From positions 7,427,736 through 7,491,735 of the forward strand of contig NC_079380.1 in the NCBI RefSeq assembly GCF_021018895.1: a stretch of 64,000 nt of DNA. The letters are read 5' to 3'. Under the pieces are notes generated by a model. The model did not search any database, was not told the origin of the DNA, and was given only the letters and a program-made list of their open reading frames with translations. The stretch is from Seriola aureovittata (Eukaryota; Chordata; Actinopteri; Carangiformes; Carangidae). Made by a program: the position numbers and the translations under genes. This document shows positions 25,801-37,581 of the stretch, piece after piece. Each line of letters starts with the position of its first letter. Positions within the stretch are counted from its first letter, which is position 1.

Positions 25801-26653
25801 ATATTAAATCGTCAGTAATTTTGTCCTTGATATGGAGGATGTCTTGTTTACGTATGAAAATCCTGATGGTTTAATAACAATAGTGATGAGCTGTGTTGTC
25901 TTAGAAACATTATGAATTTTGGGCTCAGCTGCCACTGCTATAATGGGTGGTTTGGTCATTTATTCACTATTAATGCAGCAATATCCTGTAGGTGCTGATC
26001 TGCATGGGTTAGATTTACCTCTGAGGCTCCTGTCTGTACATGCAGGTCCAAAAAGCTCCACTAGGTGTCACTAGATGTGCATTCATGAGGGATGTCTGCT
26101 CCCTCAAAACCCTGTCCCGCAGAGGCACTGAACAGAGACACTATTGTACAAAAGGAAAGAGGTTTTATTCACAGTTTGTCCCTTTTATTCATTACAGAGG
26201 AAAGGCAAGGAAGAGTCCAGTCACTCGAGTTGAGACAGCTTATGATTTAATGGTTGCAGGAAGGAGCGGAGAGAAAGAAATCGAAGACTTGAATGTTTTC
26301 TTTCGTCCCTTTGTCTCCGCTCCGTCCCTTATTTTTTTCAAGAACTTTTCAAGGGGAAAAAAGGTTGTCTTCACTTTAAGGAAGCAACTTTTTCCTCTCT
26401 AACCTGCCAGCAGTCTCCCTCCTCTCACCTCTTTTTCCCCCCTCCCAACAGGACATCTTCAAAATTTGGAATGAAGCCCTTGTCATTTGTGCACTCCCAC
26501 AGCAGAGGGACACATTTCATTCATACAAACACCTCAGAGGGCTGAAGTGACAGGACAGACAGAGATGTGGAGGTGAGAAGACAGACGATGTTTGCAAGCA
26601 AAGAAAAGATGTTTGAGAAAAGCTTTTGAATGGAAATGATGTTACAGGATAAT

Positions 26654-26659
26654 TTTATT
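26654..26659 (-). terminator. Polyadenylation signal of mylpf
   Basis: TTTATT on the plus strand is AATAAA on the minus strand, about 215 bases beyond the mylpf stop. The short 3' UTR is as expected for a highly expressed muscle gene. Confidence 0.7.
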
Positions 26660-26872
26660 GGAAATCATCCCTATTCCCCATAAGCAAACATAGACATCCC
26701 ATGGACATCGGCCGTCTCCTGTGTCATTGTGACAAGTCTTTGGTTTGAGATTGAGCGGCTGAGCACATGGGTTAACACAGAACGTGAGCAGGGAGGAAGA
26801 GGAGGAAAGAAAAGGGCAGGGAAGGCAGAATAGCAAAGGGATTTCTGTCTTTCTTGTCTTCGTGCTTTCTCT

Positions 26873-29800
26873 TTACTCCTCCTTCTCCTCTCCGTGTGTG
26901 ATGACGTAGCAGATGTTCTTGTAGTCTACGTTGCCGGCAACATCTGGGGGGAAGGCGGCCCACATGTTCTTAATCTGAGGGAGAAAAGGAAGGTTGGAAA
27001 AAATCAGCATGGAAAAATCCTGCTGATACTCTTTAAAGGAATACATCATGTTTTTGAGATATTGGTCAAGTTCTCCCCTGACTGAAGTTTACACCTTTAT
27101 GTCAATTTTTACATAATGCCTCATTTTAAATCCAGTTTAAACTTTTAAATTTAAACAGTTTTTGACAAATAAAAATCTTTTGTTCAGGTAACATACGCCG
27201 CACGATCCGAAACGTTTTAAACAATGGATGGACGTAGTGGGGGACATACAGCACGTGATAGAATAAGGGCAGACCAGACAATGGAAGAAATACAACACCG
27301 ATGCTGTCTCTTAGCTAATGTAGACATAAAAACAGTAGATCAAGAAGTGTATACCCCACTTAGTTCCTGTGCTTTGTTGACATGTTTTCACTTTTTTCAG
27401 TAAAATTGTTTCAAATAAAAGAAAATCTAGTCTGAGTTGAGAGTCATGGGCCAGTTTGCCAAAAACCATAAAATACTCTTCTAACAGGTCGGTGACTTTA
27501 CCTCCTCTGGGGTGAACCTGTCGCACTGAGTGGTCAGGAGCTCCTCGAGGCTGCAACAGGCAAACAGGCAGATTTTAATCAAAATCAAATTCTTCCTATT
27601 TGAGCAGGTGCTTATAGTAAAATGATAAAATTAAAAAAAAAAAGTGCTCACAATTCCTTCTTGATGGATCCAGTACCCTCGGGGTCCAGGACCTTGAAGG
27701 AACTAAGAATAACGTCCTCGGGATCAGCACCTGACGGGAACAGGAGGACATTATGAGTAAAAATCTTGCATTCATTCTGAAAAGTAGAGAGGCGTACGCA
27801 GCAAAGTGCTCAATATACACAATGCCCACAATCAGTGCTATATTATCATATTATTGGATAGTTATGGTTGATATATTCATATTTTTACATAAAAATGTAT
27901 TTAAATGTTGCACTTGGTCGAGGTGGTGCTACTTAATATACTGTTAACAATGCATCATACAGTGTGTTATAAGCTGACCATATGTTTTGTTTGTAAAAAT
28001 CTTGCAAAGTAACTCGTACCTGTGGCTGGTAAGTAAAATGCAGTGGATTAAAAAGTACAGTTCTCCCCTCAGTATAAGGGGAGAACGGTCTATAGAGATA
28101 TAAACCGACAACACTCAAGGAAAGAAGGAGCGCCAACAAAATTAAACCTAAGCACAGTGTTTGAGTAGGTGTAACGACGTGGGGGTGAGTGCTGGTAAGA
28201 AATGTGATGCCCACCCTTCAGCTTCTCTCCGAACATGGTGAGGAAGACGGTGAAGTTGATGGGGCCGCTGGCCTCCTTGATCATGGCCTCCAGCTCCTCA
28301 TTCTTCACATTCAACTGGCCTGAACAGCACAGACGTTGGGATTAGGACGGGAGACCATGCAACACATATTCACACATACTCAACACAGACGTCTAATCCA
28401 GACTCACCCATTGAGGCCAGCACGTCCCTCAGGTCATCTTTGCTGATGATACCGTCTCTGTTCTGGTCAATGATTGTGAAGGCCTAAAACAAAAAGGCTT
28501 GGTTTACTACTCGAAGGACGCACTTAAGATAGATTGGGAGAGGGTGTCCGACAGGCTGAGACCTCTTCACACTTTTAAGGACTCCTCAGTCAACAGTTTG
28601 TCCATTACAGCGGCAGCTGGCGAGTATCTTTGACACAGCGCTGTGCAAATGTTGTCAGAGGATATTGTGTAGGAAAAAAGCTGCACCCAAAAAGTCAGAC
28701 CCGACTGTGGTGGCCTTGGGGGCTGTGGGGGTGTTGACTGGGTCGGGGTGCTTAAGGTGGCCCCCAGTTTTTTCTTACATGTTAATTTGGGAAAGTGTCA
28801 TTAGGGAACAGCTGTCTGAGCTGCTCACCCTCTACAACTTGCGTCTATGAAACTTAAGATGACCTCTTGGACTTGAACTTGAACCTAGCCACCGACCTTT
28901 CTCGTCACCTTCTCTCCCTCTCTTTCACACACTCACTTCCTTTGCTTTGACAGATAAAAACACACACACACACACACCCCCCCTGGCTGTTATTTTTTCC
29001 ATCTGTGCAATGCGTTAAGATCATCCTAATCATCATGCCATACATTCCCTAAGTGGCACTCAAGAAGCCTGTATCACTTATCACAGGAGGAATGTTTCCT
29101 CTATTCAGAGCACATACGCCTTGACAACGCACTGAAAACACAGACACCATCATTATCCAATCTCTTGACAGCACACCCCTATAAAATCCCATCTCCCTGA
29201 CCTTTCTGAACTGCGGCACACACCCTTCACACCTCACTCTTACACCTAGTGGCTCTCAGTTTCTGTGCTTAACGGCCATCTTGAGATGGAGAACTCTTAA
29301 CGGGGTCTGAAAACAGCAAATCTTCAAATGTGCAAACAGCGTTATGACCTTTTTCTCTCTCTTTTCCGCGTTATAATAACACCTGTGGTCCAGTTGTTCT
29401 AACTGGCCTCCCAGCCTTCAGCAAGAGACTTAAGGAGATGTCTGAGTGACAGCTGGGTGGGGGGGGTCAAAGGTGAACAAAATGTGGGGAGAGTCAGATG
29501 GTGTCAGAAATTTCAGAGCTCCTCCAAATGACATTCTTGTGCTTATTAAATTGTCAGGGGAGAAGGGGGGGGTTGCACGCAAAATAGCAACTGCTGTGAA
29601 AATGGATCCGAGAGCCGCTCAACCAAACCCTAATTTCAGTCACAGTCTCGAAGAAATTAAACTGAAATCAAACTAAGAATCTTTATCAGTGAACCAGAGG
29701 CAACACAGACGTCTAATCCCTCCCGACGCTGAAATGAATGATGTTCATACAGTCGAAAGAGGAGCTTCCTTCAGGGATGGAGTATCAAACCAAACCTCAC

Positions 29801-30666
29801 CTCCTTGTACTCCTGAATCTGGCTCTGCTCAAACATGGAGAACACATTGGAGGAGCCTCCGTCTCCTGCTGCCTGCCTCCTCTTGGCCTTCTTTGGTGCC
29901 TGGGGAACAAACACATGGGTGAAATTTTAAACACATTTGGCTAAAACCCAGCGGTGATGTTTGTGAGTCTTTTACGGGCAGTGGCTCCCAACCTTTTTGA
30001 CTTTGTTAGACCTTAAAATTAAGCCGTGTCTACTTGCATATCTCCTCCAAAACATCTTTCATTTTCATTGTTTCATTATTGTTAGACTCCTGAAAACTAA
30101 AAACAAGCATTAGAGGAAAGTTTGTGCAGCAGAACGATATTTGTTTCTTATTTCTTGTCCCATCGAGCATTTCATGATCCCTCAGATTTATCTTGTGACC
30201 CCCTTGGAAAGGTCCTGATGCCCAGGTTGAGAACCACTACTCCACGTTAGTAAAGAAATTTATGATCTGACTATTAATATGACATGCATGCACACACAAG
30301 TGAGGTTTTTTTGCATCCTTTTCCTTAATGTGTCCCTGCAGATGTTTGAGTTTGGCATGCAGTTTGGAGTGGATTATGTAAAACTATAATTTAGCAACAC
30401 CATGTTAGTGCACAGCCATCCTTAGAACTGCATCAGCAAGATCTGCAGTTATCAACAAAAAAAAATCCACCAAAATGTCCAAAACTCTTGATGCACTAAA
30501 AGTAACGGCAAATGCTCTCATCTTTCTGCTAAGATTATTTCAAGCTTAGATTTTTTTTTTAAAAAAGCATCAAAAAGCAGAGTTAATCCAAAGAGCTGCT
30601 TTGATTCCCCCTGCAGATATTTCCAACAGCAGCGTGCAGAGATGTGGGAACCCTGGTACTCACCAT
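26873..30666 (-). CDS. mylpf: Fast skeletal myosin regulatory light chain, seven coding exons
   Basis: Minus-strand coding exons are 30664-30666, 29801-29899, 28408-28483, 28215-28319, 27652-27730, 27502-27550 and 26873-26974, giving 170 residues (family about 169). The first coding exon carries only the ATG. The N-terminus ([19 protein letters not shown]) has the basic patch and the Ser17/Ser18 pair that myosin light-chain kinase targets. The only intact EF-hand loop is [12 protein letters not shown] (residues 40-51), which binds the divalent cation. The segments [22 protein letters not shown] and [16 protein letters not shown] match vertebrate MYLPF. The protein binds the neck IQ motif of myosin heavy chain and tunes fast-muscle contraction. 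Whether this is the a or b teleost paralogue cannot be told here. Confidence 0.96.
26975..30663 (-). other. mylpf introns
   Basis: Introns are 26975-27501, 27551-27651, 27731-28214, 28320-28407, 28484-29800 and 29900-30663. The only recognisable insertion is the hAT-like MITE at 29979-30239. A (CA)n tract lies near 28960-28976. Other small open frames here look random. Confidence 0.6.
29979..30239 (+). mobile_element. hAT-like MITE, copy 1
   Basis: The ends are imperfect inverted repeats (cagtggctcccaacct and aggttgagaaccacta). Internal sequence includes 'ctcagatttatcttgtgacc'. The copy at 36663-36946 has the same end pattern, and 32293-32370 matches its right end in reverse. No transposase is encoded. 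Confidence 0.65.
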
Positions 30667-30748
30667 CTTGAGACGGTATGAGTGGAGGTTTGGATGATCA
30701 AGAAAGAGAAGACAGTGTGAAGCCGCGTTATACGTATATCCCCGGGGG

Positions 30749-30773
30749 TTTATATACCCCTTCACAGGCCAAT
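30749..30773 (-). promoter_or_regulatory. mylpf: mylpf core promoter: TATA box and CCAAT box
   Basis: Reading the minus strand, a CCAAT-type box (plus strand ccaat at 30769-30773) is followed by TATATAAA (30749-30756). This lies about 83 bases before the ATG, leaving room for a start site near 30720 and a short leader. A strong TATA box suits a high-level, muscle-specific gene. Confidence 0.65.
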
Positions 30774-30779
30774 CTAACT

Positions 30780-33700
30780 TTAGCCGCAGACTCAAGTTTG
30801 GATGGCGATAAAAAAAAAAGAGGGAGAGAGAGAGAGAGGATGGTCAAGGATGAAAAGTGAAGGAGACAGAAAGGCAGGACAGTGTATCACCTTACAGGAG
30901 ATCAGAAATAGACACAGGAGTCTTGGAATTAAGTAAACCTGATAGCTGAGGGACCATGCTGCAGGTTTGCAGTCCCACGTGGACTAATAAGGACATTCGG
31001 GACATAGATGCTTGTTGGACCGCTGGACACTGGCTCTCCACCCTCCTTCTGTCCACCTCCATCTGCCTGCATAGAGACACAGTGGCCACTCGCTGACTTT
31101 ATTTTTGGTTTGTGATGTCCATTGCGATATTACAGACTAAGATACAAGTATTCTATATCGTCAGCCACTGATGCAGCTTTTACCCTGTATGTGCACAGCC
31201 CGCCTTTCTTTTTTTAAGTCGGGACAAAGTTATGATGCTAATGTCAAATCTGGGATTTTCCCAAAGAAGTTGTAATGACTGGGACCCTGTAAGAGGGAGA
31301 AAAATGTACTTTTGCATGTGTCATTCCTTAAATGAATTAACAAAATGAATTTAAATATCTTGTCACATAATAAAAAACATGGAAGAGGAAAGGATTTTTG
31401 TTTACCTTTGAAAGCTGTGCGAGGAAATACTGGAGTAAAATAGAAAAATCATTTTTTATCTTTGTATCTGTGCATGTGCAAGTATATTTGTATAAATTCA
31501 CATATATCTCTCCTGGCTTTCCTGCTGCATTAATGTACAGTAACTATTTGTTGGGTTTCACTGTATTAAGGACACATCTTTATTCATTTATATATTTTTC
31601 CTTTTTTTGTTTCTTTTTTAAAACGTTGTCTTACTCTATTCTCATGATGAATTTGCGGTTACAAACAAATATGGACATAATTAATGAATTACAATAAAGT
31701 GTAAAAGAAAAAAATACTTTATGTTAGCTTTCAAGAAATTATTAATGACCCTCTTTAAGCTTTTGATTAACTGCAGTGAATTAAGAATAATGTTCTGTGT
31801 TTTTACACCTGTCGCTCAACTAAAAATACTTCTTTTTTTTTGCTTCCTTTTGCATTGTTGTCATTATTGTCATCACTTTAGACTGTGAAGCAAAAATAGA
31901 TAAAGGAAATTATATGTAAAAACCACTCCCAAAAAACTACAGAATAGCTCATTTAGAAGATACAAGATCACAAATTTAAAAAAAAGTCCTCAGATCTTAG
32001 AATAAATAATAGTAAAAGTACTGATACAATAATGCCAATACAATTACAAGGAAAATCCCTACTAAGTGACAGATGTTGTATCTGTAAAATGCACTTTTGT
32101 GACAAGTACCTTGTCATAAAAGTGCCTTTTTTAAAGTATTAGAGGAAAAAGCACTTGATCTGCAGTAAAATGACTTCTATGACAGATATATATCATTATT
32201 TGATTCTTATACATCAATGTGTGAGCAGCACTTTACTGTTGCACCGGGTCAAGGTGGAGCCAGTTATGGTGGAACAGTTAAGAAGTTAAGTCCAGTGGTT
32301 GTAAACCAAGGGGTCGGGCCCCCTCTAAAGGGACATGAGATAAATCTGAGCGGTCCTGAGATGACTGATGGGGCTGGAGAGAGGAAAAAGCAGAGTTCTG
32401 TGACATGTCTTGTTTCAGTTTTTTCAGTATGAGCCTTGTTGTCAGCGTTACATGAACGACAACATGCCAGACAAGTGAAAGCACCGTTAACCTCTGGCTT
32501 CACTCCTGCTTTCTCATCACTACCAAGGTGTGCGTCTGGTGATTGGCCTCAGTCATGAACACTTTCCCACCTGTTTTCCTCGCCCCCCCCCCTCTCACAC
32601 ACACACACCCCTCTTTCACACCATCTACCCCTCATACCCCCCCTTAAATATACGGGGATTACTTGGCAGGGTGATGGCAGCAGACATTCCCAGAAGAATA
32701 TAAAGGGGACAGCTGAGGGCGACCAAAATAGCTAAATAAACTTGAGCGTCTGCCAGTGTGCCGGGCCCCGAGAGCAAAATGCTTTCCTTCATTTGTTTTG
32801 TCAGGTTTTATATCCAAATTTACCTCAGAGATAATCTGTTTTCATTTCACTAACAACTTTGTTAATCTCATCTATTGGATGAATTTATTTTTGTTCTCTG
32901 GTCGTGACTGTTTGTGTTTCCACTGGTCTCCTCTCCCTGACAGTCTGATGGTCAGCGATGAGTCACGTCTCTGCTCTTAACTGGTTTCCACTCCGCCGGT
33001 AATTTGGATTAGACAGACATTTGTTTATCTTGGGTGTTCAGGACATCCAGAGCCTGACGCTAGCTGTCAGTCCTGTCCATGTGTTCCCGTTGACCTTTGA
33101 CCTGTGGTTCACTTGATTATCACCACCTTGTTTAGGAATGAAATGTGTCACACCATATGTTTCGACTGTCATTTTTACTTTTAAGGAGGAGGTTTAGGTT
33201 AGACTCAAGCTGGATGATCACTTTACTGAACTAAACACTTTCATTTAAGACTAAATTTTTCATTTGTTGAAATAAGAATCAGCATTTTTGGCAGATTTTC
33301 TCCTCTCGTTTCTACATTGTAGTATGTCATTCCTAAAAGTGTGAGAATAAGCTGTGACATCTCAAACTCTTCACAGATGTGTCAGCTGCTGCAGTTCACT
33401 GGAAAAAAACAAAATGGCCCCTCTTTACAATGTCTTTCATCGCTGCTATGTTGAGGAAGTGTTTGTATACAGATGTTTGTACATTGCAAGGGCCACCGCT
33501 GTAACGTGAAACCTCTTGCCACGCTCCTCGGAAGCCATCTATCATTTTTTAGATGATTGGTATGTGTGTCTGTAGGGTTTGGAATGTGGAGAAGTTCCCA
33601 GCTTGACTTATGCAGGAAGATGTCAGAGTTTGTAATGTTATACTCTGGTGTGTTTGATCACCTGCCAACCTCAGGTTGCCCTGTTTTGTTATTTGATTCC

Positions 33701-35295
33701 ATCCAGGATTGTGTTACGCCAATCACCATATGTTAAATTTTAGGTTTAAATGCAGGTCAGGTCTGGTGGGATTGAACTTGAAAGAGAAATGGTGGCTGAA
33801 TAAACAGTTTAGTTAAAAAGTGAATTACATTTACACACTAATACATTTTTGTCATTAAGGATGTTGCTTTGTCTAATTGACACAGTGGATTTAATAAAAA
33901 TACAGGTCAGACGTGTCATGTTGTAATGTTCCCTGTAAATGATTGGATAATTCAATTAAACACTTAATTTTCCAAAACAGCCTTTTTTGTCTTTTGCATA
34001 TTTCCATAAATGATCTTCCTATTTCTATGTAAATCACAGAGCTATGATTGAAGTCTGTCTCCAGTTTCAGCACACTGTGCCTGCAGCACCCTCTGCTGTT
34101 TACCTTCCTACACACTGATTATTTGCCATGGGAGCAAAGTGACATCCCAGCTTTCATTGTTCTATGTTTTCCACAATTTTGTATTCTAAGGAGCTTTAGA
34201 TAAAACAATCCTGACCACTCTGTGACCATCTCACACAGATTCTTTATCAGCTTCAAGGATTCTGCTGAACAGAATTATGCCTAAGACAAGATCCCATTTC
34301 TTCATGACTGAAAAATAAACAAATTCTCACTACAGCCTAATTCCCCTTTGTAGTTCTAGTAGTAATATTTCTTTCTTTATGATCTGCACCAGAGACCAAA
34401 GTTGTGTCGTGCATTTTTGCATCAGCATCTTATTTTGTATCACAGATCTGGTGCTGGGTATTGATTTGTAAACTAACTCATTCTGAGAGCCGTTAGTAAT
34501 GAATTAATGATGGCTGAATTACATTTAGCTGCCTTGAGTTCAGGGTCTTGGTATTGTTCATGTTGGCTCAAAATGTCTGCTGTGGGAAAGGCCACATGTC
34601 TCTTAGTTATTCCCAAATGTTTTTACTGCACTCCTACTAAAAAAATAGGGTTGCATGTTAACATGTACCAACTAACTGATTATGAGACATTAAAGTCAAC
34701 AGACCAATTTTATTTTTTCATGCAATGAAAATATATAATACTCTTTGCTTAATACTGTATCTTAAAGCCTTTTTATGCCATGGATGAATTTAATTGCAGC
34801 ACATGTGAATATTCAATTGCTCCGGTAACTGTTATGCATAAACACAGGTGTAACTGATCAAATTAATCATGAGTGAATTCCATTCAGCTGTGTCAGCGTC
34901 AGTAAGCTGGTCCTGGTGCACGCCGCCACAGCCATGTCCTGCTGGGACACTTGAATGGAACAGAGCCATTGTTAAAGTTATTAGTGACACCTGTGTTTTT
35001 CCTACTATGACAAGTCAAAGTGCTGCGAGTAGAGCCTATCTGCACACCGCTCAATGTCCACAAGGTGCAGATGTGCAGACAGCAGCGGTCTCTGTTTGTT
35101 CCTCATTGCGTACCATGGACACTGTGAGGCCGTCGTGGCTCAGGCAAATAAACAGAATAGAAATGGTTGAAGCTGATCATGTGAAACAGAGGTACTTTTA
35201 GCACATTTACAGGTGGCTGGGCCTCAAACGCTAACACTTCAGGTTCAGTTCCTATTTGACACACACAAGTCACTCCAGCTCAGTTCCTCTTTTTT
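30780..35295. other. Intergenic region upstream of mylpf
   Basis: No exon is recognisable on either strand over about 4.5 kb. Contents noted: an AG-rich tract near 30810-30840, a MITE end at 32293-32370, and two related repeat-like segments at 34499-34560 and 34850-35060. Muscle regulatory elements may lie just upstream of mylpf, but I cannot define them. A 110-codon open frame at 34869-35201 overlaps the repeat-like sequence and is probably not a gene. Confidence 0.6.
32293..32370 (-). mobile_element. hAT-like MITE fragment, copy 3
   Basis: Starts cagtggttgtaaaccaag and continues with 'gggacatgagataaatctga'. This is a diverged reverse complement of the right end of the copy at 29979-30239. 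The other end is not found. Confidence 0.55.
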
Positions 35296-36315
35296 TCACC
35301 CCAGGTTGATGAGATCTCCGTCACTGTGCTGCTCCTCTTCTGCCCGTCGACTCCTCAGCCATTCCTCTCTCGCCTTCTTCACCTCCTGGCCATAATAATC
35401 ATGAAGTTTGCTGAAGTCCTCAAGTGGATCAAAACCCACCAAAGGCCATTCGCCATACAGAGGCGCCGGTCCATTAAGTGGTGTGACGAGAGCATTTCTC
35501 TTGGGCCACAGTTTAGGTGACTTTTTTGCTCTAGTGGGTATTGAATGTGCTTGTAAAACAGTGCTGGCACTGAGGCTTCTGCTCTCCCTCACCACGGCTG
35601 TTGGCCCCTGCACAGGGAAGAGGAAGCTGGTTGTGGACTGTTTGAGGGCCCTGGCAGAGGAGCTGTGATGGGAGTCACCAGAGCTTTGTTGCTGTTTAGC
35701 CTCTGCAAGGGGAAAAAAAACGCAGAGTAAAAAAAGCCAATTAAAGACAAACATTAAAAGGCTCAAAAGAAATTCATGAACTTTAGCCTGTAGAAATAGG
35801 TATGAGGACAACAACACTAACACACCTTCATACTGCCTCCCCAGGTCTCTGACCAGCAGGGAGAGGTAACAGTGATTGGCTGACAGCAGAGCTTTCACCC
35901 AGCTCTCCTGAGTCTGATGATCCACCGCTGCAAATCTGTAGGTTTTGAGCCCGGGCCCCTCGAACACCAGGGAAAAGGCAAACCGTCCATCAGACTCCGA
36001 GTGTCTCACTGCACACCCCTCCAGCACAATGACGCCCAGCAGGTGTCGGTCAGCTGGGCGCTCCTGGTAGAAAAGCAGGTTTGCTTTCAGGACGAACCAC
36101 CGCCGCTGGTAGGTGGCATTTCTCTCTTTCTATAAAGACATGTGTCAGTGTAAAGTAGGATTATTGCACTTATTTGCACTCATACGGGAAGATTCAGTAA
36201 TTTCATATTGTCAGTGATCCGTGTTTTCCCACACCTTCTTGTAGAGATATCCCTCTTTATCTACTGGAGAGGTGCATGATAGGTAATGGGTCAAAATCTT
36301 CTCATGGAGCTTCAT
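35296..36315 (-). CDS. Sesquipedalian (PHETA) family endosomal adaptor, three coding exons
   Basis: Minus-strand exons are 36235-36315, 35826-36129 and 35296-35702, phase-consistent, 263 residues. The start MKLHEKILTHYLSC matches the PHETA/FAM109 N-terminus. The PH domain spans roughly residues 18-120 (EGYLYKK, RRWFVLKANLLFY, VIVLEGC, WVKALLSAN). The C-terminus carries the F&H motif that in this family binds the ASH-RhoGAP part of OCRL and INPP5B (FSKLHDYYGQEV, Phe225 and His229). Family members sit on early and recycling endosomes and help receptor recycling to the Golgi and plasma membrane. Human PHETA1 and PHETA2 are on chromosomes 12 and 22, so this may be a third, fish-retained paralogue. 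The 123-bp second coding intron is also open in frame. Confidence 0.88.
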
Positions 36316-36662
36316 CCCAACACCTGAAGATGAGAAACTGCTTTTACATTTAGAAGACATTTACTGTGGTGGAAAATAACTCAACTATTGTACTTACATA
36401 TTCCCATTCTATGGGAGTCTCATTTGTTGTGTGTTTTACATTATTTACATTGAGTAAAAGTGTACTGAGTTTAACTAAATATTTCACCTTTATGCTACTT
36501 TTATACTCTTATACTTCTCTGCAATTCAGAGGAAAGCTTGTTCTTTTGTACTCCTCTACATTTATCTGACAGGTGTGACAGGTTACTTTTCCGATTTGAA
36601 TTTTAAAAACACTACATGATAAACTTACGAAATACAATACCGTTTAGTTTTAAAGATCAACC

Positions 36663-36946
36663 CAGTGGTTTCCAACCTTTTTAGTTTGTGTCAGTTCACA
36701 AAATAAGATTTTTCTATTCAAGGCACTTGTCAAGTTTCAGATGTCTATGAGTTGTTCCACCAAAGACGAATTTCTCCTCCTAAACTTCTCAAATTATTTT
36801 ATCTAAATAATTGTACAAGATCTAAAGGGGTAAAATTATCCAATATTTCACTAGAGCAGCAAAGTTTAGACAAAGTCCAAAACTTGCCCCTCACATTCAT
36901 CTTGTGACTCTTTGGAGGGCCTTGACCCCTAGGTTGGGAACCACTG
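36663..36946 (+). mobile_element. hAT-like MITE, copy 2
   Basis: Inverted-repeat ends cagtggtttccaacct and aggttgggaaccactg. Flanking 8-mers gatcaacc and gaccaaac agree at 6 of 8 positions, consistent with a decayed 8-bp hAT target duplication. No coding capacity. Confidence 0.7.
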
Positions 36947-37315
36947 GACCAAACTAGTATATAAAGAAGTTAAAACTAGCCGCACTTTACAACGGTGAAA
37001 TTCAACTAATGGATTCATGCATTAGTATTAAAAATGTAATATGATAATTGATAATGTATCAGTCACAAGGGACATTTTACTGCAGAACAGGTGCTTTAAC
37101 TTTTGATAATGGAGCATGTTTACATTAACATATTGGTACTTTTAATAAAGTAAATGCACTGAATTCTTCTACTTTCACTATTCACTTCAGTAGATCTTTA
37201 TTATCATTATTATTAAGAAGAGGAAGATATAAGACGACACTGATATGAATATTAGTAACCTCCAAGTTATCATCACTATGCTTAAGGTTTAAAGCAGCTG
37301 TCAGCGTCACCCCAA

Positions 37316-37316
37316 G

Positions 37317-37393
<77 letters not shown>

Positions 37394-37415
37394 CGATAGA
37401 TAGATAGATAGATAG
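37316..37415 (+). repeat. (GATA)n microsatellite
   Basis: About 24 GATA units with a single GATC interruption near 37391. On the minus strand it lies immediately downstream of a splice donor at 37416-37421. Confidence 0.97.
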
Positions 37416-37421
37416 ACTTAC

Positions 37422-37581
37422 CTCTGCTGTATGTTGAATCCTTCACAGTCACCTTCTCACAGCCTTTACATTCTTTTACATTTACAGATATTTTCTACTG
37501 GTCCTCATCGTTCCTAAACATGGAGTCAGTTGTTTTCCCTCAGTTCGACACATCTAGATTCAGACAATGCCTGTATATATA
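37422..37581 (-). promoter_or_regulatory. Predicted TATA promoter and non-coding first exon of the sesquipedalian-like gene
   Basis: On the minus strand a TATA-like TATATATA (37574-37581) would place a start near 37545. The predicted untranslated exon then runs to 37422, ending at GCAGAG before GTAAGT. No in-frame coding sequence is seen. This joins to the acceptor just before the ATG exon. Transcript support would be needed to confirm it. Confidence 0.4.

Larger units (their letters stand above)
36316..37421 (-). other. 5' intron of the sesquipedalian-like gene
   Basis: Bounded by the acceptor before the ATG exon (exon upper edge about 36323) and a strong minus-strand donor GTAAGT at 37416-37421. 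It contains a hAT-like MITE and the (GATA)n tract described separately. Confidence 0.5.

Noticed and set aside
26040..26402. 120-codon open frame between tbc1d10b and mylpf
   Set aside because: No recognised domain, splice context or similarity; consistent with chance in 3'/intergenic sequence.
34869..35201. 110-codon open frame upstream of the sesquipedalian gene
   Set aside because: Overlaps repeat-like sequence and has no recognised protein similarity.
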